Position numbers and translations under genes: made by a program. This document shows, one piece after another, positions 17,201-25,880 of a stretch of 64,000 nt of DNA. Within the stretch, counting starts at the first letter, position 1. Each line of letters begins with the position of its first letter. Where the stretch lies: positions 558,001 to 622,000 of the forward strand of contig NZ_QURO01000004.1 of the NCBI RefSeq assembly GCF_003426945.1, read 5' to 3'. Below the pieces are notes generated by a model. It did not search any database. It had not been told where the DNA came from and was given only the letters and a program-made list of their open reading frames with translations. The stretch is from Thermus sediminis (GTDB lineage: Bacteria > Deinococcota > Deinococci > Deinococcales > Thermaceae).

Positions 17201-17726
17201 CACCCGGGCCCGGATCCTCCAGGCCGCCCGCAAGGCTTTTGCCGAAAGGGGCTATGCGGCCACCCGCCTAGATGAACTGGCGGCCGAGCTGGGCCTTACG
17301 AAGGGGGCCTTCTACCACCACTTCCGCAACAAGCGGGAGCTTCTTTTGGCCCTCCTCGAGGCCTCCCAGGCAGAGGCCCGCCGGGCCCTGGAAGGGGAAG
17401 GCCCTCTGGAGGAGCGCCTTCTGCGCTACGCCCTCGCCTACCAGGAGGGGGTGGAACCCCTGGCCGCCTTGGCCAGCGCCCACGGAGGCCGGGGCGGGGA
17501 GGAGGAAGCCCGAAGCCTGGCCCAGGAAGCCATGCGCCAGGAGCTAACCTTCCTGGAAAGCTTCTTTTCCCGCGTAGATCCAAAAAGGGGGCGTAGGCTG
17601 GCCGCCCTCTTCGCTTCCATCGTCCACGGGGCCTACATGCTGGAGAAGCACGTGGGCGGCTACCGGGCGGAGGAGCTTCTGAAGGAGGGTGTCCGGGTGT
17701 TCGCAAGGGGGATGGAAGAAAAATGA
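17196..17726 (+). CDS. TetR-family transcriptional regulator
   Basis: A 176-residue repressor-type protein. The N-terminal helix-turn-helix (about residues 4-50) reads ARILQAARKAFAERGYAATR, then LDELAAELGLTKGAFYHHFR, then NKRELL, which is textbook TetR. The C-terminal ligand-binding half has no motif that names an inducer. It heads the operon with a LolA-like protein (4-bp ATGA overlap) and a drug-type exporter, the usual arrangement for a self-regulated efflux system whose pump substrate is also the inducer. Confidence 0.92.
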   Translation: MDTRARILQAARKAFAERGYAATRLDELAAELGLTKGAFYHHFRNKRELLLALLEASQAEARRALEGEGPLEERLLRYALAYQEGVEPLAALASAHGGRGGEEEARSLAQEAMRQELTFLESFFSRVDPKRGRRLAALFASIVHGAYMLEKHVGGYRAEELLKEGVRVFARGMEEK

Positions 17727-18304
17727 AGAAAATCCACACATTCATGCTGATGCTGGCTTTGGGTTTCACCTGGGCGCTGTCGCCGGAAGAGGTATGGCAA
17801 GCCCTGGAGGCCCACGGCAAGGTGCAGGGCTACCTGGCCCAGGCCCGCCAGGGCCCGGTGGTCTACCAGGTGGCCTACCTGCGCCCCAAGGTGCGCATAG
17901 ACTGGCTGGAAGGCCCCGAGTACCTGAAGGGGAGCGCCCTCATCTCCGACGGGGAGAAACTCTGGAGCAAGGGACCCAAAGGGGGCTGGCAGACCTCCCC
18001 CGCCGGCGCTACCCCGGAGGACCCCATGCAACTCCTCTTCACCGACCCCAAGGCCCTGCGCAAGGACTACCTCCTCCGGGAAGTCCAGGAGGAGGGAGGG
18101 CTTTGGACCTTCACCCTAGCCAAAAAGACGCCTCCCAAAGACGAGCGCCAACCCGCCGCCTGGCGGGTCACCCTCAACCCCAAGGGGCACCTCCCCTTCC
18201 GCTACCAGGTGCTTTCCCCTTCTGGAAAGGTCCTCTCCACCGTGGAATACCTTAGGCTGGACCCCACCCCTCCCGCCCCCAGCCTCTTTGAGGTGAAGCC
18301 ATGA
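17723..18304 (+). CDS. LolA-like outer-membrane lipoprotein carrier fold protein
   Basis: A 193-residue exported protein with signal peptide MKKIHTFMLMLALGFTWA. The mature part, LSPEEVWQALEAHGKVQGYLA with later GSALISDGEKLWSKGPKGGW and VTLNPKGHLPFRYQVLSPSG, resembles LolA/LolB-like half-barrels that carry lipids or lipoproteins. It is translationally coupled on both sides (4-bp overlaps) between the TetR gene and the exporter gene, so it probably handles a hydrophobic cargo with the exporter. The family call is from pattern only. Confidence 0.6.
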   Translation: MKKIHTFMLMLALGFTWALSPEEVWQALEAHGKVQGYLAQARQGPVVYQVAYLRPKVRIDWLEGPEYLKGSALISDGEKLWSKGPKGGWQTSPAGATPEDPMQLLFTDPKALRKDYLLREVQEEGGLWTFTLAKKTPPKDERQPAAWRVTLNPKGHLPFRYQVLSPSGKVLSTVEYLRLDPTPPAPSLFEVKP

Positions 18305-19794
18305 GCGGCCGCCTTCTCCTGGCCCTCCTCTTGGGCGTCTTCATGGGCGCCTTGGACAACGCCATCCTGGCTCCCGCTCTCCCTGCCATCGCCGAGGACT
18401 TGGGCACGGGCGTGGACCGGGTAACCCTAGCCTTCTCCATCTACTCTGTCTTCTACGCTGTGGCCGTTCCCATCCTGGGACGGCTTTCCGATCTTTGGGG
18501 CTATGGGCGCATCTACGGCACTTCCATGGCCCTCTTCGCCGGGGGCAGCGCCCTGGCGGCCCTATCCTCCAGCCTGGAAACCCTCGTCCTGGCCCGGGTG
18601 ATCCAGGCGGTGGGAGCGGGGGGACTCTTCCCCGTAGCCCAGGCCATCGTGGGGGCCACGGTGGGCCAGGAAAAGCGGGGAGCTTACCTGGGCCAGATCC
18701 TGGGGGTCTTCGCCCTGGGGAACGTGCTGGGCCCCAACCTGGGCGGTTTCATCGTGGAGCGGGCCTCCTGGCACTGGGTCTTTTGGATCAACGTGCCCAT
18801 AGGTCTGATCGGGGTCCTCCTCCTCTTGGGCTCCCCCTTGCCCAAATCCCAGGGAAAGGCCCTTTTGGACCTGGTAGGAGGAGTTCTGGTGGCCCTCACC
18901 TTCGGAAGCCTGGTGATGGGCATCCAAGGGCTGGAGCGGCTCACGGAGCTGGGCTTTTTCTCTCCCAGGATCGGGGGGCTTTTCCTCCTCTCCGGAGTGT
19001 CCGCTCTCCTCCTTATCCTCTACGAGTCCCGCCACCCAGCTCCCCTTCTGGACGTGCGCCTGGCCCTCTCCCCACCCTTCTTGCCCCTCTGGCTGGTGTC
19101 CACTTTGGTGGGCTACGCCCTTCTCGGCGGCATCGTCTTCGCTCCCCTGTACGCCCAGGTAGCCTTCTTCCTCTCCCCCTTCGCCTCAGGGGCCATCCTG
19201 AACGCCCTGGCCTTGGCCCTGGGCGGGATGAGCGGCTTCGCCGGAGCCATGGTGGGCCGCGTGGGCGGGAAGCGCCTCGTGGTCCTGGGCATGGCCCTCA
19301 CAGCTTTGGGCCTCTTCCTCATGGCCTACCTGGCGAGCACCCTCCCTCTCCTTCTCCTGGGGCTCTTCCTTCTAGGAACGGGGCTTGGCTTGGTCCAGGG
19401 GCCTCTATCCTACCTGGCCTTGGGCCTCGCTCCCGAGGGGAGCCAGGGCCAGGTGTCCAGCCTGGTCTCCCTTACCCGGAGCCTGGGGGCTGCGGCCGGC
19501 ATAACGGTCTCCGGGGTGCTCCTCTCCAGGAAAAGCCAGGAGCTAGCAAGCCTCACCGCTGGAGGGCCTGTGGGCTTCTCGGGAGGAACGGGCAACCTGG
19601 CCGAGGCCCCCGCCTTCGTCCAGACCCTTCTGCAGAACACCCTGGGGGCCGGGGTGCTGGACGGGTGGCGCCTGGCCTTCTTCGCTGCCCTTATGGGCTT
19701 CCTAGCCTCTTTCCTCCTACGGGAAGCTCCTAGAACCCCTGCCTCCGCAGATACTCCCAAACCTCCCCAGCCGTCCGCCCCTCCCGCTCCGTGA
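18301..19794 (+). CDS. MFS transporter, DHA2 (EmrB/QacA-like) exporter
   Basis: A 497-residue transporter with about 14 hydrophobic segments, matching the DHA2 drug:H+ antiporter family. The motif-D-like MGALDNAILAPALPAIAEDL lies in the first helix region and the motif-A region reads GRLSDLWGYGRIYGTSM. Motif-C-like GNVLGPNLGGFIVERASWHW, with the following FWINVPIG, is strongly DHA2. The substrate is unknown. The Pro/Ala-rich last 20 residues overlap the convergent hydrolase gene by 65 bp. It is the third gene of the TetR operon. Confidence 0.92.
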   Translation: MSGRLLLALLLGVFMGALDNAILAPALPAIAEDLGTGVDRVTLAFSIYSVFYAVAVPILGRLSDLWGYGRIYGTSMALFAGGSALAALSSSLETLVLARVIQAVGAGGLFPVAQAIVGATVGQEKRGAYLGQILGVFALGNVLGPNLGGFIVERASWHWVFWINVPIGLIGVLLLLGSPLPKSQGKALLDLVGGVLVALTFGSLVMGIQGLERLTELGFFSPRIGGLFLLSGVSALLLILYESRHPAPLLDVRLALSPPFLPLWLVSTLVGYALLGGIVFAPLYAQVAFFLSPFASGAILNALALALGGMSGFAGAMVGRVGGKRLVVLGMALTALGLFLMAYLASTLPLLLLGLFLLGTGLGLVQGPLSYLALGLAPEGSQGQVSSLVSLTRSLGAAAGITVSGVLLSRKSQELASLTAGGPVGFSGGTGNLAEAPAFVQTLLQNTLGAGVLDGWRLAFFAALMGFLASFLLREAPRTPASADTPKPPQPSAPPAP

Positions 19795-20974
19795 GGAGGT
19801 CCAGGTGGGTGAGGCCGGGGAGGATGCGGACCTCGGCGGGGGTTCCGGGAAAGGCCTCCTCCAGGCGGAAGCCCCGGGCCTCGGGGATAAGCCCCCTCCC
19901 CGCCCCCAGGGCCAGGACCGGGTAGGGCAGGGGCCTGGGCCTCAGGTCCGGAAGGGCGTAGGGGTGGCCGGCGATCTCCAGGAGGAGCCGGTAGGGGAAG
20001 TACCACTCGGAAAAGCCCGTCTCGGGCCGGGCGAAGGCCCGGAGGAAGGCCCTTGGGTCCGTGGCCTCCCTGGTGTCCCGCCAGCGGATGAGCCCGTCCC
20101 TGGGCCCCCGGACGGTGAGGACGAGCTGCCCCTGGAGGAGGCCCAGGAGGCTTAGGCCCTCCCGGGCCCAGGCCCGGCCCACGCTCACGCTAAAGACGGG
20201 GAAGAGGCTGTAGTGGTCGTCCACCCGGAGGAGGGCCCGGGCCTCCCGGGTGGCCCGGTAGGGGCCGAAAGGGACGGGCTCCTCGGGGCGGCGGGCAGCG
20301 AGGTAGGCCTCGGCCTCCGCCAGGGCCAGGTCCTTGGGGGTGAGGAAGCCCCCGAAAACGGGGCTCGCCTCCCCGGAGAGGAGGGCCCTGAGGCCAGGAA
20401 GGCGGCCAAAGGGGGTGTCCTGCCCCTCCAGGAAGGCCTCCCGGGAGACCTGGACCACCCCTAGGCTCCCGTCCAGGAGGACGAGGCCCCCAAGCTTCTC
20501 CCCGTGGAGCCAGGCGTAAAGCGTGGCCAGGGAGGCCCCAAGGGAGTGGCCCAGGAGGACCACCGGGCCCCGCTTCCTGGCCTCTTCCACCGCCAGGTCC
20601 AGGTCCCTTAGGTGCACCTCCAGGCCCCAGGCCCTTAGGGGGCTCAGGTCGGGCTCCTCCAGGGCCTGGTAGTAGGCCAAGGGGTCTTCCTTGAGAAAGC
20701 CCCGGCGGTCCTCGAGGCCGTTGGCCCGCCGGTCCCAGGCCCAGACCTCGAGGGAAGGATCCAAGGCCTTCAGATGCTCGGCCAGGAGGACGAAGTTGCC
20801 GGCCCCACCAAGGAGCCCGGGCACAAAGAGGAGAACCGCCCTGGGTCTTTCCGCTGAGTAGACCAGGGCGTAGCTCCGGTCCAGAGGGGCAAAACCCGTG
20901 TCCGCCCCGGGAAGGGCCCGGTACTCCTGGGCCAGGGCCGAGGCCAAAAGCAGCAATAAAGCCAAGGGGCGCAT
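19730..20974 (-). CDS. Secreted alpha/beta-hydrolase
   Basis: A 414-residue protein with signal peptide MRPLALLLLLASALA. The alpha/beta-hydrolase core shows LLFVPGLLGGAGN (oxyanion-hole region), the nucleophile elbow GHSLGAS (Ser near residue 143) and a late catalytic His in LPGLTHLDLL; the intervening cap is long. Extracytoplasmic esterase or lipase activity is likely, the substrate unknown. It converges on and overlaps the exporter gene and is followed upstream by the R2lox-like gene on the same strand. Confidence 0.82.
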   Translation of the reverse strand: MRPLALLLLLASALAQEYRALPGADTGFAPLDRSYALVYSAERPRAVLLFVPGLLGGAGNFVLLAEHLKALDPSLEVWAWDRRANGLEDRRGFLKEDPLAYYQALEEPDLSPLRAWGLEVHLRDLDLAVEEARKRGPVVLLGHSLGASLATLYAWLHGEKLGGLVLLDGSLGVVQVSREAFLEGQDTPFGRLPGLRALLSGEASPVFGGFLTPKDLALAEAEAYLAARRPEEPVPFGPYRATREARALLRVDDHYSLFPVFSVSVGRAWAREGLSLLGLLQGQLVLTVRGPRDGLIRWRDTREATDPRAFLRAFARPETGFSEWYFPYRLLLEIAGHPYALPDLRPRPLPYPVLALGAGRGLIPEARGFRLEEAFPGTPAEVRILPGLTHLDLLTEREGRTAGEVWEYLRRQGF

Positions 20975-21013
20975 GGTCCCAGGCTGAAGGCGAGGCCCCC
21001 CCAGGACTAGGGC

Positions 21014-21895
21014 CTACCCCACAAGCCCCTCCAAGGCCCCGGCCCCCAGGCTCCTGGCCCTTTCCAGAACCCGCATCCGGCCGGCGAACTGGCCCATGGC
21101 GTAGGCCAGGAACTCTTCCGCAGAAACCTCCAGGGGCATCCCCTCGGTGTAGGCGGCGAAGAGCTCCTGCACCACCCCCAAAGCCTCCGGCAAAAGGAGG
21201 TTCAGCCGGGCCTCCACCGCAGGCCAAAGCCCCGGGTCCTCCCCCAGGTGGCGGGCGATGAGGAAAAGGCCGTAGGCCATGTGCCGGCTCTCGTCCCGTT
21301 GGATATGGGCCACCCCTTCCAGGGTGGCCGGGAGGTCCAGCCCCTGCGCCCGGAGGCGGTCCACCGCCCGGAAAAAGCCCTGGTAGCCCGTCTCCGCTAG
21401 CACCCCCTCCACCACCACGTTGTAGGTGAGGGCTGCCTCCACCTGGGCCTTAGGACTCCTGTCCACCTCCAGGCGGCCCATGGCCTCAGGGAGGAGCTCA
21501 TGGAAGATGCGGCGGTAGTGGGGCCCGTGGTAGTGGGCAAGCCCCCCCTTGGCCCCCGCCACCTCCTCCAGGAAGCGGGCGAAGAACTCCACGTGCTTAG
21601 CCTCCTCCAGGAGGAAGGTGGTGAGGTACATCTCCTCCTCTAGCCTCCCCTCCCCGGCCACCGCCCGCACCAGGGGGAGGAGGTCCAGTGTCACCGCCTC
21701 CTCCCCGCCCAGGAAGAGGCTGGTCAGCCTTAGGAGAAGGTCCTGGGCCCGGGGGTCCAAGGCCTGGAAGGCCTCCCGGTCGCGGGTGAAGTCCAGGGCA
21801 GCCGGGTCCCAGAAAAGGCGCTTGGCCTTGTGGTAGAGCCTCATGGGAAACCCCGCTTCCAGGCCCCGCTCGACGCTTCTAAAACCCGTGCGCAT
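21014..21895 (-). CDS. R2-like ligand-binding oxidase (R2lox), Mn/Fe type
   Basis: A 293-residue four-helix-bundle ferritin-like protein. The six metal ligands and cross-link pair of R2lox align by spacing: Glu65 with Val68 three residues on (GGEEAV), Glu98/His101 (EEAKH), Tyr158 and Glu163 (TYNVVVEG) and Glu202/His205 (DESRH). In R2lox these form a Mn/Fe site with a Tyr-Val ether cross-link and a long-chain lipid ligand. It lacks the C-terminal radical-transfer features of true ribonucleotide reductase R2, and no nrdA is nearby. The physiological reaction of this family is still unclear. Confidence 0.85.
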   Translation of the reverse strand: MRTGFRSVERGLEAGFPMRLYHKAKRLFWDPAALDFTRDREAFQALDPRAQDLLLRLTSLFLGGEEAVTLDLLPLVRAVAGEGRLEEEMYLTTFLLEEAKHVEFFARFLEEVAGAKGGLAHYHGPHYRRIFHELLPEAMGRLEVDRSPKAQVEAALTYNVVVEGVLAETGYQGFFRAVDRLRAQGLDLPATLEGVAHIQRDESRHMAYGLFLIARHLGEDPGLWPAVEARLNLLLPEALGVVQELFAAYTEGMPLEVSAEEFLAYAMGQFAGRMRVLERARSLGAGALEGLVG

Positions 21896-21913
21896 TCCGC
21901 CCCCCTTTCCCCC

Positions 21914-22633
21914 TCATCCTACCTCGGCCAGGATGAGGCCAAGCTGCCCGTACCGCTCTAGCCGGGCCCGGAAACCCACCCCCTCCAAGAGGGCCTGGAT
22001 CTCCCCCTCCCCAGGCCGCCATAGGCCTAGGCTAGGCCCAGGCCCCAAGAGGAGGAGGCCAAAAAGCCTCCCTCCTGGCCGCAGGACCCGCTTGGCCTCG
22101 GAGGCCGCCCTACGGGGGTCCTGGAACTCGTTCCAGGTGGGTCCGATCGCCAGGCCGCCAAAGGCTCCGTCACGGAAGGGAAGCTTCTCCCCGTGCCCAA
22201 GGAGGTAGGCCCCGGGCCGCTTCCTCCTGGCCACCCGCAGGAAGGCGGGGGAAGGGTCCAGTCCCAGGGCCTTCTCCCCCAGGGCCTCCCGATAAATCCC
22301 CGTCCCCGTGCCCACGTCCAGGAAGGGGGGTCCGGCGGGGAGGAGCCAGGCGCGAAGGCGCGCAAGTTCTTCGGCCAGGGTGAGCCGGCCCCCGGATAGG
22401 AGGGCCGTGGAGCGCACCCGCCAGAGGTCGTAGAGCCAGGCCACGGGGGGAAGGGCATTGACCAGGCGCAGGTGGGGCCTTTCCCAGTGGGCCCTCAGGT
22501 CCAGAAAGCCCCCGCGCCAGGGGTAGCGCGCAGGGCAACGGGGGCAAAGGGTCCCTTCCCCCAAAAAAGGCCCCTCCCCGCAGCGAGGGCAGGCGAGGAG
22601 GGGAAGAAAAGGGGCAAGGCTACTGGGTGCCAC
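21914..22633 (-). CDS. Class I SAM-dependent methyltransferase with N-terminal zinc ribbon
   Basis: A 239-residue protein. The N-terminus has CPRCGEGP and LCPRCPARYPW, a four-cysteine zinc ribbon as in RlmA-type 23S rRNA methyltransferases and relatives. The SAM-binding motif FLDVGTGTGIYREAL follows at about residue 103, then GLDPSPAFLRVARRK. The substrate could be rRNA or a small molecule; the ribbon mildly favours RNA. Its start overlaps the end of the DUF4397 gene by 14 bp, so the two are probably co-transcribed. Confidence 0.78.
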   Translation of the reverse strand: MAPSSLAPFLPLLACPRCGEGPFLGEGTLCPRCPARYPWRGGFLDLRAHWERPHLRLVNALPPVAWLYDLWRVRSTALLSGGRLTLAEELARLRAWLLPAGPPFLDVGTGTGIYREALGEKALGLDPSPAFLRVARRKRPGAYLLGHGEKLPFRDGAFGGLAIGPTWNEFQDPRRAASEAKRVLRPGGRLFGLLLLGPGPSLGLWRPGEGEIQALLEGVGFRARLERYGQLGLILAEVG

Positions 22634-23285
22634 CCAAGACGGTAGCGTCCACCACGGTCACCACGGAGAGCGTGCCCGCACCGAGGCTTCCCACGGCAAA
22701 GACCGTGTAGATCTTGCCGCTTTCCAGGTTCACCCCGGGAAGGGAGAGGGCCACGGTGGTAGTCCCCGCTGCCCGGACCTCGAGGTCATAGCTCCCCGCG
22801 GGCACGGAGAGGTAGGTGCTGGCCCGGGGGAAGGGAAGGTTGGCAAAAAGGACCGGTCCTCCCCTCACGGCCACGTCCACGGCAGGGGCATCGGGGGAGG
22901 TGTGGACCACGCGGACGCGGGCAAAGCCAGCCCGGGGGAAGAAGCCCGCCAGGGTGTCCGTGTAGACCTGGGGTCGGATGTTGGCCAGGAAACCGGTGGC
23001 GGCCACCGTGTAGTAGACCCCTTCGCGGAGGTCTAGCTCGGCGTCTATGACCACCGGGGCGTCCTGCCCTGCGGGCACCACCTGGACCCGCACCCTGGTT
23101 GCAGGGAGAGAGATGTAGGGCGTCACCTGCTTGAAGGCGAGGCCCGTGATGGCCCGCTGCCCGTTCACCAGGACATCCACCGCCGGGGCGTCGGGGGAGA
23201 GGTGGGCCACGCGCACCATGGCCCCCTGGGCTAGGGCCATCGCTCCCATCGCCAACACAGCAAGAAGCGCCAAAACCTTCTTCAT
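22620..23285 (-). CDS. Secreted DUF4397 repeat protein
   Basis: A 221-residue exported protein. The signal peptide MKKVLALLAVLAMGAMALAQ is followed by two tandem DUF4397 units, each opening with a near-identical block: VRVAHLSPDAPAVDVLVNGQ and VRVVHTSPDAPAVDVAVRGG. These immunoglobulin-like beta domains occur in surface proteins, often in more copies; function unknown. The ATG at 23285 is chosen for the signal peptide and the strong AAAGGAGGT 5 bp upstream. It has its own TATAAT promoters, so it is likely well expressed. Confidence 0.9.
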   Translation of the reverse strand: MKKVLALLAVLAMGAMALAQGAMVRVAHLSPDAPAVDVLVNGQRAITGLAFKQVTPYISLPATRVRVQVVPAGQDAPVVIDAELDLREGVYYTVAATGFLANIRPQVYTDTLAGFFPRAGFARVRVVHTSPDAPAVDVAVRGGPVLFANLPFPRASTYLSVPAGSYDLEVRAAGTTTVALSLPGVNLESGKIYTVFAVGSLGAGTLSVVTVVDATVLGGTQ

Positions 23286-23321
23286 CGCATACCTCCTTTG
23301 GACCCTATCGGTCCAGATAAA

Positions 23322-23367
23322 ATTATAGCGGATGGAAATTATACAAAACATGGGCCTGGGCCACAAA
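23322..23367 (-). promoter_or_regulatory. Promoter region of the DUF4397 gene with two TATAAT boxes
   Basis: On the minus strand, TTTGTG (23367-23362), an 18-bp spacer and TATAAT (23343-23338) form a good promoter. A second perfect TATAAT lies at 23327-23322. Between promoter and ribosome site, GGACC...GGTCC (23300-23314) can form a small hairpin. The AT-rich patch stands out in this GC-rich DNA. Confidence 0.6.
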
Positions 23368-23438
23368 GCTTCCTCTAACCCGCTCAGGAAGACCCTGGGC
23401 CAAGGGGAAGCGCCTCTTCGCCTCACCCCCTGCGAGAC

Positions 23439-25497
23439 CTAAAGCCGGGCCCAAAGGAGGCGGAGGCTGTTCAGGGTCACCAGAAGGAGCGCGCCGTTGT
23501 CCGCCAGGACCGCCGCCCAAAGCCCCGTCAGGCCGTTAAGGGTGGTGAGCAGGACCAAAAGCTTCAGGCCCAAGGCCAGAGCGATGTTCTGCGCCACCGC
23601 CCTGCGCACCAGGCGGCTCAGGCGGATACCCCGGGGAAGGGCCTTGAGGCCCAAGATCCCGGCGTCTGCGGCCTTCAAGGCCACCTCGGTACCCCCTAGG
23701 ACCGCCAGGCCCACCGTGGCCCGGGCCAAAGCGGGGGCGTCGTTGACCCCATCCCCCACCATGGCCACACCCCCCTTCCGGTCCAAGGCCGCCACCAGCT
23801 CCAGCTTGGCCTCGGGGGTAAGGCGGGCCTTCACCTCCCAAGGGGAAAGGCCCAAGAGGGGAAAGGCCCAAGGCCTGCCCCAGGACTAGGGCAGGGGCCT
23901 CGGCGTCCCCGGTAAGGAGGAGGGGCTTCAGACCAAGGGACCGCACCTCCTCTAGGACCTCCCTGGCCTCGGGCCTGGGGAGGTCGGCGAAGGCCAGGAG
24001 GGCCAGGGGCTTTCCCCCCTGGATCAGCAGGGTCAAAGCCTTCCCCTCGGCCTCCAGGACCGCCACCCGGGCCGCCAGCTCCTGAGGTGAGTTCAGGGGC
24101 GAGGGGCGCACAACCGCCACCTCCTCCCCCCCCACCTGGGCAAAGGCCCCCACAGCCGGAACCACCCGGTGCTCCCGGGCCTCGGGGAGAAGGAGCCCCT
24201 GGGCCCTTTCCCGCACCGCCCGGGCCAGAGGGTGGCTGGCCCCAGCCTCCACCGCCGCCGCCAGGGCCAGGGCCTCGGTCTCGGAGACCCCAAGAGGCTC
24301 CACCCGCACCAGCCTAGGCTCCCCCAGGGTGAGGGTCCCCGTCTTGTCCAAGGCCAGGTGGCGCACCCCGCCAAGCCGCTCCAGGGACCCCCCGCCCTTG
24401 AAGAGGAGGCCCAGTCTGGCCCCCCGGGCCACCCCTGCGGCCACGGCGGCGGGTACCGAGACCACCAGGGCGCAGGGGCAGGCGATGAGGAGGAGGGTCA
24501 GGGCCTGATAGAGGTGGCGGGGGAAGTCCCCGAGGAATAGGGGCAGGACCCCACCCCAAAAGAGGGCGAGGAGGAGGATGGCGGGGGTGTAGCGGCGGCT
24601 GAAGGCATCCACCAGCCTCTCCATCCGGGACTTGCGCAAGAGGGCCTCCTCGGTGAGGCGCTCCACCTGGGCCAGGAAGCCCTCCAGAGGCAACCTTTCC
24701 ACCTCCACAACGAGGCTACCCGCCACCACCAGGCTTCCCCCGTAGACCCTCTCCCCCACCCCCCGCCTCCGCGGCAGGGGCTCCCCGGTGAAGGGGGCCT
24801 CCTCCACTTCCGCCTCTCCCTCCAGGACCACCCCGTCCGCGGGGACCCTCTCGCCCCAAGGCACCCGCACCCAGTCCCCTGGGCTCAAAAACCCCAGGGG
24901 AACCTCCCTCAGTCCTCCTCCCTCCAGCCTTAGGGCCCGCTGGGGTAGAAGGCTTCCCAGGGCGAAGAGGGCCTTGCGGGAGCGGTCCACGCTGTAGGCC
25001 TCCAGAACCTCCCCCAGGAGGAAGAGGAAGACCACCGCCGCCCCCTCGGCTTCGGCCCCGATGAGGAGGGCCCCGAGGGTGGCCAGGGTGACCAGGGCCT
25101 GCATGCTGAAGGGGTTCCGGCGGAAGCCGGCCAACGCCCGCCGGGCCAAGGGGAAGAGCCCCAGGAGGGCCGCCAAGGAGTACCCGTAGGCCCCCACGGG
25201 CGGCAGGACTAGGGCCAAAAGGCAAAGCCCCCCCACCAGGAGGGCCCAGGACCAGGGCCCGGGGAGCCCCCGTGCCCCCACCCCTATCGCCCGGAGGCGG
25301 TAACCCATGGGCTTCAGGGCCTTTTCCAGCTCCCTTTCCGCCCTGGGATCCTTGACCACCAAGAAGAGCTTCCCGCTGGCGAAGCTGGCCCGAGCGGCCT
25401 CCACTCCAGGGAGGCCCTTGGCTGTTTCCTCCACGTGGCGGGCGCAGTCCGGGCAGTCCATGCCCTCCACCCGGTACACCCTGGAGAGGGGCTCCAT
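23439..25497 (-). pseudogene. Zn/Cd/Pb-type P1B ATPase, frameshifted by a 16-bp tandem duplication
   Basis: Heavy-metal efflux ATPase. The N-terminal half has a metal-binding domain with GMDCPDC, the membrane motif IACPCALVVSVPAA, which is closer to ZntA/CadA than to copper pumps, and the phosphorylation site DKTGTLT. About 541 residues in, the frame is lost at two perfect copies of AGGGGAAAGGCCCAAG (plus strand, 23841-23856 and 23857-23872). The C-terminal part, with the hinge MVGDGVNDAPALARA and last helices, follows in another frame. Removing one copy restores 680 residues, a normal length, so the lesion looks recent and potentially reversible. The SmtB-like regulator gene lies just upstream, which supports a zinc/cadmium role. 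Confidence 0.88.
23841..23872. repeat. Perfect 16-bp tandem duplication inside the metal ATPase gene
   Basis: Two abutting identical copies of AGGGGAAAGGCCCAAG. Sixteen is not a multiple of three, so the duplication alone explains the frameshift; deletion by slipped-strand mispairing would repair the gene. Confidence 0.95.
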
Positions 25498-25528
25498 GCC
25501 CTCATGGTGGCATCGTTTGAGTGGTTAT

Positions 25529-25876
25529 TCAAACGTCTTCGGTGGCGTGGGCCAGGACCCCCTCCAGGAGGGCCTCCACGTGGGCATCGGCGATGCGGTA
25601 GTAGGCCTGCTTCCCCTCCCGGCGGAAGGCCACCAGGCGGGCGGCCCGGAGGAGGCGGAGCTGGTGGCTCACCCCCGAGACCGAAACCCCGGCGAGGAGG
25701 GCCAGGTCGCAGACGCAAAGCTCCCCCGCCCCCTTCAGGGCCAGGAGGAGGCGTATGCGGGTGGGGTCCGAAAGGGCCTTGAGGAGGTGGGCCGCCTTCT
25801 TCAGGATCCCTTCCTCCGGAAGGGCCGCCCTAGCCCGTTCCACCCTTTCCGGGTGGATCTCGTACACCCCGCAGAC
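25529..25876 (-). CDS. ArsR/SmtB-family metal-sensing repressor
   Basis: Winged-helix repressor of about 115-123 residues. The metal-site helix region ELCVCDLALLAG holds the paired cysteines of the SmtB/ArsR/CadC group, and VSVSGVSHQLRLLRAARLVA is the recognition helix-turn-helix; the C-terminus HVEALLEGVLAHATED offers the alpha-5 histidines used by zinc sensors. Thermus SmtB is the closest type I know. The start is uncertain: GTG at 25876 avoids the overlap with pdxS, while an in-frame start at 25900 would overlap it by 20 bp. It is 31 bp upstream of the broken ATPase gene that it presumably controls. Confidence 0.85.
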   Translation of the reverse strand, partial: VCGVYEIHPERVERARAALPEEGILKKAAHLLKALSDPTRIRLLLALKGAGELCVCDLALLAGVSVSGVSHQLRLLRAARLVAFRREGKQAYYRIADAHVEALLEGVLAHATEDV

Positions 25877-25880
25877 CGCC

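Noticed and set aside
23285-23426. Longer start for the DUF4397 protein
   Set aside because: The 47 extra codons cross the two TATAAT boxes and the ribosome site; the signal peptide begins at 23285.
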